64,000 nt of DNA from Nioella sediminis (GTDB lineage: Bacteria; Pseudomonadota; Alphaproteobacteria; Rhodobacterales; Rhodobacteraceae), in NCBI RefSeq assembly GCF_001879695.1, contig NZ_MNBL01000041.1, forward strand, positions 62,001 through 126,000. Direction: 5' to 3'. A program made the translations under genes and the position numbers. Shown here one piece after another: positions 58,983 to 64,000 of the stretch. Each line of letters opens with the position of its first letter. Positions within the stretch are counted from its first letter, which is position 1. Under the pieces are notes generated by a model. It was not told where the DNA came from. It made no database searches and was given only the letters and a program-made list of their open reading frames with translations.

Positions 58983-60169
58983 TCCTGTTCCTCCACCCGC
59001 GCTTTGCGGAACGGGCCATAGGCGGTGAGGATCTCTATATCCTCCTCCACCGCGGCGCGTTCCGCCTCCAGATAGTTCTCGACCGCCTCGGAAAAGCCGG
59101 GATCGGCGATCCAGTGCAGGGAATGGGTGGGCACCGGCAGATAGCCGCGCGCCAGCTTGTGTTCGCCCTGCGCGCCTGCCTCGACACGGGCAAGACCCCG
59201 CGCGATGGCAGCATCTATGGCCTGATAATAGCACAGTTCGAAATGCAGGCAGGGGTGGTGTTCGGTGCAACCCCAGTAGCGGCCAAAAAGCACGTCCCGC
59301 CCGATGAAATTCAGCGCGCCTGCTACCGGTACGCCCTCCCGAACCGCCAGAACCAACAGAACATCATCGCGCATGGTTTCCTGCACGAGGTCGAAGAAGC
59401 TGCGCGTCAGATAGGGGCTGCCCCATTTGCGCGCGCCGGTATCCTGATAGAAGCGCCAGAACGCATCCCAATGTTCGGGCCGCAGATCATCCCCGGTCAG
59501 AGAGACAATATCCCCCCCGAACCCCTGCGCCTGCGCGCGTTCCTTGCGGATCGTCTTGCGCTTGCGTGACGAAAGCGAGCCAAGGAAATCATCGAAGCTG
59601 CCATAGCCCGCGTTTTCCCAGTGGAACTGCTGCGTAGTCCGCCGAAGCAGACCGATCCGCGCACCCGCCGCTGCCTCCTCCTCCGTGCAAAAGGTGATGT
59701 GCAACGAGGACAACCCGCTATCCTCGGCCACCTGCACTGCCCCCTGCACCAGCGCGGTACGGCCCACATCCTCCCACCCCGGTCGGGTCAGGAAGCGCCG
59801 CCCGGTGGCGGGGGTAAACGGCACCGCCATTTGCAGCTTGGGGTAATAGCGCCCGCCCGCCCGTTCATAGGCATGGGCCCAGTTGTGATCGAAGATGTAT
59901 TCGCCCTGGCTGTGCCCCTTGGCGTAAAGCGGCGCGGCGGCAATCACCTGCCCCGCTGCCCGCGCCATCAGATATCGCGGCTGCCACCCCGTGCCGGGTC
60001 CGACAGACCCGCTGTCCTCCAGTGCCTTCAGGAACCGGTGCGTCGTGAACGGGTCCACTGGCGGGCCACCATCGGCAGCTTCAGGGCAGGCGCAGGAATC
60101 CCACTCCCCTGCCGGAATATCCGACAGGCTGGCAAAGGCCGTGATCTCGATTGCGGTATCGCCGTCCAT
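58979..60169 (-). CDS. FemAB-like GNAT family protein (PF04339 type)
   Basis: A 396-residue protein of the peptidogalycan/FemAB-like acyltransferase family. [75 protein letters not shown] and [24 protein letters not shown] are typical of this group, and [35 protein letters not shown] closes the fold. The acyl acceptor is unknown. ATG 60169 follows the small membrane gene by 49 bp; it is coupled to phhB. Confidence 0.9.
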   Translation of the reverse strand: MDGDTAIEITAFASLSDIPAGEWDSCACPEAADGGPPVDPFTTHRFLKALEDSGSVGPGTGWQPRYLMARAAGQVIAAAPLYAKGHSQGEYIFDHNWAHAYERAGGRYYPKLQMAVPFTPATGRRFLTRPGWEDVGRTALVQGAVQVAEDSGLSSLHITFCTEEEAAAGARIGLLRRTTQQFHWENAGYGSFDDFLGSLSSRKRKTIRKERAQAQGFGGDIVSLTGDDLRPEHWDAFWRFYQDTGARKWGSPYLTRSFFDLVQETMRDDVLLVLAVREGVPVAGALNFIGRDVLFGRYWGCTEHHPCLHFELCYYQAIDAAIARGLARVEAGAQGEHKLARGYLPVPTHSLHWIADPGFSEAVENYLEAERAAVEEDIEILTAYGPFRKARVEEQE

Positions 60170-60218
60170 GATTGCCCCGCCTGCGTCCCTTCAGAAGATG
60201 GGCCTGGGCGCGCGAAGA

Positions 60219-60554
60219 TCAATCATCAAGGTCGGGCGACAGCCGGATCAGGCCAAGGCACAGCCCTGCCATGATCACCAGACCAACGGCCCCGGCCAGT
60301 GGCAGGGCATCCATACCATCCTCCGCCATGTAAAGGCCAAGCAGAATCAACGCCGCCATATCCAGCGTCAGGGCGGTCGCCGCAGAAGTCAGCGCCGTGA
60401 CAAGCGCCGCGAAGGCCAGAACCGGGACCACCAGCGCGAGGGACGGCCCGTCCACGGCATTCAGGGCAACCCGCAACTCCCCCCGGAACGCCGATAGCAG
60501 CAGCACAAAGGTCAGCACCGCAACAAGGCTGTGGGTCGTGCGCAGGATGGTCAT
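60219..60554 (-). CDS. Small membrane protein of unknown function
   Basis: A 111-residue protein with three to four hydrophobic stretches (TTHSLVAVLTFVLLLSAF, LALVVPVLAFAALVTALTSA, MAALILLGLYMAEDG and AGAVGLVIMAGLCLGLI). ATG 60554 overlaps the ugpQ stop (ATGA). Nothing identifies its task; it travels with ridA and ugpQ in one unit. Confidence 0.75.
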   Translation of the reverse strand: MTILRTTHSLVAVLTFVLLLSAFRGELRVALNAVDGPSLALVVPVLAFAALVTALTSAATALTLDMAALILLGLYMAEDGMDALPLAGAVGLVIMAGLCLGLIRLSPDLDD

Positions 60555-61303
60555 GGAAGATACCCCTCAAATGTCACATTATCTGCGATCCGCCGCGCCT
60601 CGGCCTCCGCCTCTGGCGAGCGGATGGTCCAGCACAGAACCGGAATGCCACGCGCTTTCAGCGCTGTCACCGCCGGGTCGGACAAGTCCTTGTGATAATG
60701 GCTTATGAAAGAACAGCCTGTCGCGTCAAATCCGTCCAGGGCGCGAAACCGGTCCAGAATCGCAGGCCCCAGGGGGGCCCATTCCGGGTCGCCATAGCTG
60801 CCGCTGGTCAAGCCACGCGGGACATCGGGGGCGGCTTTCGCCAAGACCGCGACGGAGGCGGGGTTGAAGCTCATGACCGCAACCGGGCCAACATAGCCTG
60901 CCAGATCGGCAGCCACGGCCCGCTCCAGCGCACCATCCACCGGCCCCATGATCCGCGATTGCTCCTTGATCTCCAGCAGGATCGGCACGCGGCCTGAAAC
61001 CAATGCCAGCACCTCGGACAGGCGCGGGATGCAGTCCCTACTGCCAGTCAGAGCAATCCGCCCCAGCTCCTCCGCGCTGCGCCGCTTCACCTGTCCGGTC
61101 TCGCCAGTGACGCGGTCCAGTTCATAGTCGTGAAAGACCATGGCCACGCCGTCCGACGAAATCTGCAGGTCAAGCTCCAGCCCATAGCCCGCATCGAGCG
61201 CCGCCCGCACCGCGGATAGCCCGTTTTCAGGGCGCCCCTTGGTCACGTCATGCAGCCCCCGATGCGCGATCGGCGCAGCCAGGAAGGCAGGGTGCAAGCT
61301 CAT
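60551..61303 (-). CDS. ugpQ: Glycerophosphodiester phosphodiesterase
   Basis: A 250-residue GDPD enzyme splitting glycerophosphodiesters (from phospholipid turnover) into glycerol 3-phosphate and an alcohol. PIAHRGLHDVTKGRPENGLSA contains the catalytic H-R and the first metal glutamate, GLELDLQISSDGVAMVFHD the second (E-x-D and H-D), and ILLEIKEQ the later acidic residue. No signal peptide, so cytoplasmic like UgpQ. ATG 61303 overlaps the ridA stop (ATGA). First assigned as UgpQ by length and lack of export signal; no Ugp transporter is nearby. Confidence 0.92.
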   Translation of the reverse strand: MSLHPAFLAAPIAHRGLHDVTKGRPENGLSAVRAALDAGYGLELDLQISSDGVAMVFHDYELDRVTGETGQVKRRSAEELGRIALTGSRDCIPRLSEVLALVSGRVPILLEIKEQSRIMGPVDGALERAVAADLAGYVGPVAVMSFNPASVAVLAKAAPDVPRGLTSGSYGDPEWAPLGPAILDRFRALDGFDATGCSFISHYHKDLSDPAVTALKARGIPVLCWTIRSPEAEAEARRIADNVTFEGYLP

Positions 61304-61761
61304 GCGATCTGGAAGATCCCCTCGATCTCCACCGCCACGCCAAGCGGCAGGGACGCGGCGGAAACGGCGGATCGACTATGACGACCGGCATCCCCCAAGG
61401 CCTCCACGAGGAAGTCAGAGGCCCCGTTCACCACCTTGGGCTGGTCGGTGTAATCGGCGGTGGAATTGACGAAGCCGGTCAGCTTGATCACGCGCACCAA
61501 CCGGTCCAGATCGCCGCCACAGGCCGCCTTGACCTGCGCAAGAAGGCTGATCGCGCAACGCCGCGCGGCGGCAGCCCCTTCTTCGGTTGCCATGTCATCA
61601 CCGACTTTGCCAGTGATCAAACCGTTCTCGTCGGTGGAAATCTGCCCCGAAACATAGACGATGTCGCCCACCACCACGAAGGGCACGTAATTGGCCGCCG
61701 GGGCCGGGGCATCGGGCAGGGTGATCCCCATCTCGGCCAGTCTGGCCTCAAAATTGCTCAT
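61300..61761 (-). CDS. RidA family (YjgF) protein
   Basis: A 153-residue RidA-type protein. FVVVGDIVYVSGQISTDENG and the C-terminal GRHSRSAVSAASLPLGVAVEIEGIFQIA carry the conserved arginine and glutamate that in RidA hydrolyse reactive enamines from pyridoxal-phosphate enzymes. It belongs to the longer 150-residue subgroup, not the 128-residue canonical RidA, so the exact substrate is less sure. ATG 61761. First gene of the unit with ugpQ, the membrane protein, FemAB-like and phhB genes. Confidence 0.9.
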   Translation of the reverse strand: MSNFEARLAEMGITLPDAPAPAANYVPFVVVGDIVYVSGQISTDENGLITGKVGDDMATEEGAAAARRCAISLLAQVKAACGGDLDRLVRVIKLTGFVNSTADYTDQPKVVNGASDFLVEALGDAGRHSRSAVSAASLPLGVAVEIEGIFQIA

Positions 61762-61886
61762 CTCGCACCTCTTCGCGCTGAGTTTCCGTCGCGCCGCACC
61801 CTAGGGGTCTCCCGCAGCCCCGGCAAGCATCCGAACACGCCGCAAAGGGCCTGAATGCGACCTTCTCTTTCATCTTGGACCAAATA

Positions 61887-62000
61887 CCTCCGCCGGAGGC
61901 GTCCAGCCTCAACCACGCCGAACAGCCCCCCGCACCGGTGGACCGCCCGGTCCACGCCTCCGCGGCAGCACGCGCCGAGGAGGTCCCCGCGCAAGCGGGG
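61887..62000. other. Intergenic hairpin-rich region behind the HlyD gene
   Basis: This 288-bp gap (61762-62049) has no gene. It contains CCTCCG-C-CGGAGG (61887-61899), GTGGACCG-CC-CGGTCCAC (61938-61955) and CCCCGC-GCAA-GCGGGG (61985-62000), three stable hairpins without T runs. One or more may end the type I secretion transcript. From memory, AAATACCTCCGCCGGAGG-like sequences recur behind genes in Rhodobacterales, but I cannot verify this here. Confidence 0.55.
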
Positions 62001-62049
62001 GGTGACGAGGCGCGTTCGCGGGTCGACGCGCGATGCGCGGCGAAACCCC

Positions 62050-63360
62050 TTACCCCTCGCGGAAGGCCCGATTGAAGTAATCCGAGAGCGGTCGCAGGAG
62101 GTAGGCCATTGGCGTGCGGTCCTCGGTGCGAATGAAGGCCTCGACCGGCATCCCCGGCAGCAGCGTCTCGTCCTCAAGCCGCGTGGCCTCACCCTCGTTC
62201 AGAACGATCTCGGCCGCGTAGTAGCTGACGCCCGTATTCTCATCCACGAAGGCATCCGCAGACACCTGCCGCACCTGACCGAACAGTTCGGGCGTGGTGC
62301 GCGCATTGAAGGCGGGGAACCGCAGGACAACCTCCTGCCCGACAAAGACCTCGTCGACATTCGTCGGCGCGATCCGGGTCGAAATGATCAGTGGCCGGTC
62401 CTGCGGCACGAGGAAGAGCACCGGCTGTGCCGCCTGCACCACTGACCGGGCACCGAACACGGCCAGCCCGTAGACCACCCCGTCAACCGGAGCGCGGATC
62501 TCCGTCTGTGCCAGTTGCCGGCTCAGGGCGCGTGCCCGCTCGGCCAGTTCCGCCTGTTCCACCCGCACTTCGCGCAGTTGCGCGATGGCTTCCTCCCGGC
62601 GTTCGGTTTCGAGTTGCAGGATCTGCAGGTCGATCTCTGTGATCCGGCCCGCCGCTTCCGCCGCGCTGGCCTCCAGCTCCCCGATCGTGCCAAGCAGGCG
62701 CGCGCTTTCCCGGCGCAGGGCCAACCCGCGAGAGGCCTCGGCCAGCCCCCGGTCGATCAGGTCCTGCACGCTGACCAGTTCCAGCTCGACCAGCTCGCGC
62801 TGATCGGTCAGGGCGGCCCTCTGGGCCGCGATGCCGTCCAGCTGCGCACCGATCTGCTCGGCGCGCCGGTTCAGCTGGTCGGTGGACTGGGTCAGGGTTT
62901 CAACGCGCGCGGCAAAGAGGTTGCGCTGGCCTTCCAGAAGCTCCGCCAGATCCGCGTTCTCGGCAGCGGCCTCCAGCAGGTCGGGCGGAAAGGTGATCTC
63001 GGTCGCGAGATCGCGCTCCGCTTCCAGCCGGGCCTGCCTGGCACGCCATTCGTTCAGTTGCGCATTGGCCACGGACAGGCCCGATTGCAGATCGGACGGA
63101 TCGAGACGCAACAACACATCGCCTTCCGCCACGCGTTGCCCCTCGATCACGTCGAGTGTCAGAACCACGCCGCCGTCGGGATGCTGCACCGCCTGCCGGT
63201 TTCGATCGACCTCGATCTGGCCCGAGGCAACGACAGCCCCCGCGATGTTCGACAGGGCCGCCCAGGCCCCGAAGCCACCGACCAGGGCGACAAGCGCCAG
63301 CATACCCAAGGCGATCGGCCCCCTGACGGACCAAGCCTTGCTTGCCGTATCGTCGGACAT
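62050..63360 (-). CDS. Type I secretion membrane-fusion protein (HlyD family)
   Basis: A 436-residue periplasmic adaptor linking an ABC exporter to an outer-membrane channel. One N-terminal membrane segment ([20 protein letters not shown], residues 14-33) is followed by a lipoyl-like hairpin ([37 protein letters not shown]), then a long coiled coil rich in Glu/Ala/Leu (about residues 95-285) and the second lipoyl half with [21 protein letters not shown] and a beta-barrel. The layout is that of PrtE/LapC-type adaptors. ATG 63360 shares its A with the exporter gene stop (TGATG). Confidence 0.93.
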   Translation of the reverse strand: MSDDTASKAWSVRGPIALGMLALVALVGGFGAWAALSNIAGAVVASGQIEVDRNRQAVQHPDGGVVLTLDVIEGQRVAEGDVLLRLDPSDLQSGLSVANAQLNEWRARQARLEAERDLATEITFPPDLLEAAAENADLAELLEGQRNLFAARVETLTQSTDQLNRRAEQIGAQLDGIAAQRAALTDQRELVELELVSVQDLIDRGLAEASRGLALRRESARLLGTIGELEASAAEAAGRITEIDLQILQLETERREEAIAQLREVRVEQAELAERARALSRQLAQTEIRAPVDGVVYGLAVFGARSVVQAAQPVLFLVPQDRPLIISTRIAPTNVDEVFVGQEVVLRFPAFNARTTPELFGQVRQVSADAFVDENTGVSYYAAEIVLNEGEATRLEDETLLPGMPVEAFIRTEDRTPMAYLLRPLSDYFNRAFREG

Positions 63361-64000
63361 CAGCTGATCCCCCCCTGCACAACCGGCATTTTCGCGGCCC
63401 CAAGCACCTGATCGGCGTTGCGCAGCACCTTCTGAAGGATCTCGTCGCGCGGACCGAAGGCCCGTGCGCCGCCATTGTCCAGAACCAGCAACATGTCGCA
63501 TTCGCGGATGGCGGCCGGGCGGTGCGCCATGATCAGAACGCCGTTTCCTGCCGCCTTCATCGCCTTGATCGCCCGGTTCAGCGCCTCTGCCCCGTCATTG
63601 TCGAGGTTGGAATTGGGTTCATCCAGCACCATCAGCACCGGGTCGCCATAGAGCGCCCGCGCCAGCCCGATCCGCTGGATCTGTCCGCCCGACAACCGGT
63701 TGGCACCGCTGATCATCCGCGTGTCGTAGCCTTCGCTCTGGCGTCGGATCAGCGCATCGGCATCCGCGCGCCTGGCCGCCTCCACCACCTTGGCGGGGTC
63801 CGGCTCCGCCTCCAGCCTTGCGATGTTTTCCGCCAGCGTGCCGTCAAACAGTGTCACCGTTTGCGGCAGGTAGCCGATCAGCTGGCCGAGCGTGTCAGGG
63901 TCGTACTGGTCTAGCGTCGCGCCATCCAGGCGGATCTGTCCGCCCGCCGGTTTCCAGACACCGGTCAGGGCCTTTGCGAGCGTTGATTTTCCTGCCCCCG
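63360..64000 (-). CDS. Type I secretion ABC exporter, ATPase part (5' end beyond window)
   Basis: The visible 213 codons are the C-terminal nucleotide-binding domain. Walker [14 protein letters not shown] begins at the very window edge, the Q-loop region is [23 protein letters not shown], the signature reads [18 protein letters not shown], Walker [17 protein letters not shown] and the H-loop LIMAHRPAA. This is the PrtD/LapB-type exporter ATPase. The membrane domain should lie just upstream outside the window. No RTX or other exported substrate gene is seen in the part available. The gene ends in TGATG with the HlyD gene. Confidence 0.93.
   Translation of the reverse strand, partial: GAGKSTLAKALTGVWKPAGGQIRLDGATLDQYDPDTLGQLIGYLPQTVTLFDGTLAENIARLEAEPDPAKVVEAARRADADALIRRQSEGYDTRMISGANRLSGGQIQRIGLARALYGDPVLMVLDEPNSNLDNDGAEALNRAIKAMKAAGNGVLIMAHRPAAIRECDMLLVLDNGGARAFGPRDEILQKVLRNADQVLGAAKMPVVQGGIS

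Overview
The window is GC-rich, densely coded DNA from an alphaproteobacterium, most likely a Rhodobacterales (Roseobacter/Rhodobacter-type) species. The assignment rests on family-level resemblance: the DmdA-like GcvT protein, the DUF1127, DUF1244 and DUF4336 proteins, the type of pheS/pheT, gltD/gltB, rpmI/rplT and pyk, the large set of ABC uptake systems and Gfo/Idh/MocA dehydrogenases, and the ATGA-coupled gene chains. No transposase, integrase, phage gene, rRNA or CRISPR array was seen. One tRNA, tRNA-Leu(CAG), is present.

Layout. 0-5.5 kb holds pheT (cut by the window edge) and pheS on the minus strand, separated by a META-domain lipoprotein-like gene, a class I glutamine amidotransferase and a small exported protein. 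5.5-10.4 kb holds an MFS exporter, then an AraC-type regulator with three small stress or redox-like genes; two of these share a duplicated 5' leader with a putative AraC operator, and a tRNA-Leu follows. 10.5-19.5 kb holds an NDUFA9-like protein, uppP, gltD, a secreted protein and gltB.

19.5-31.8 kb is an accessory carbohydrate or polyol cluster. It has a CUT2 (RbsABC-type) ABC transporter, two Gfo/Idh/MocA dehydrogenases and a GMC oxidoreductase. Two paralogous regulators flank the transporter. Each fuses an N-terminal winged helix-turn-helix to a complete family-1 sugar-binding-protein domain and has no signal peptide. Five copies of a TCCAAT..CTG motif lie only in the promoter gaps of this cluster, so it looks like a self-contained regulon with an unusual kind of sugar sensor.

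31.9-43.7 kb is a second accessory block. A dipeptidase E gene sits opposite a long plus-strand run: dipeptide ABC transporter (SBP, two permeases, fused double ATPase), FMN-dependent 2-hydroxyacid dehydrogenase, ThDP-dependent decarboxylase-like enzyme, degenerate hydroxyisourate-hydrolase-like protein and DmdA/GcvT-like protein, with a convergent LysR regulator. The FMN enzyme plus ThDP enzyme resembles the mandelate-to-aldehyde step pair, so this is probably an uncharacterised catabolic pathway. The hydroxyacid dehydrogenase gene has no ATG, GTG or TTG start.

44-64 kb is mostly core or housekeeping: sulfotransferase-like, DUF1992, GNAT, an SDR, rplT, rpmI, pyk, N-formylglutamate amidohydrolase, a rhodanese, yaaA, recQ, rsmD, a ferredoxin-reductase-like flavoprotein, peroxiredoxin, DUF1127, phhB, a FemAB-like GNAT, ugpQ and ridA. 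The window ends in a type I secretion adaptor and its ABC exporter, cut by the edge.

Non-coding structure includes a 54-bp intergenic repeat (two copies, built of 11-bp units), two clusters of long perfect palindromes sharing an arm sequence, a LacI-type operator-like site at pyk, and several strong intrinsic terminators. All function calls come from reading motifs by eye; no database search was run.
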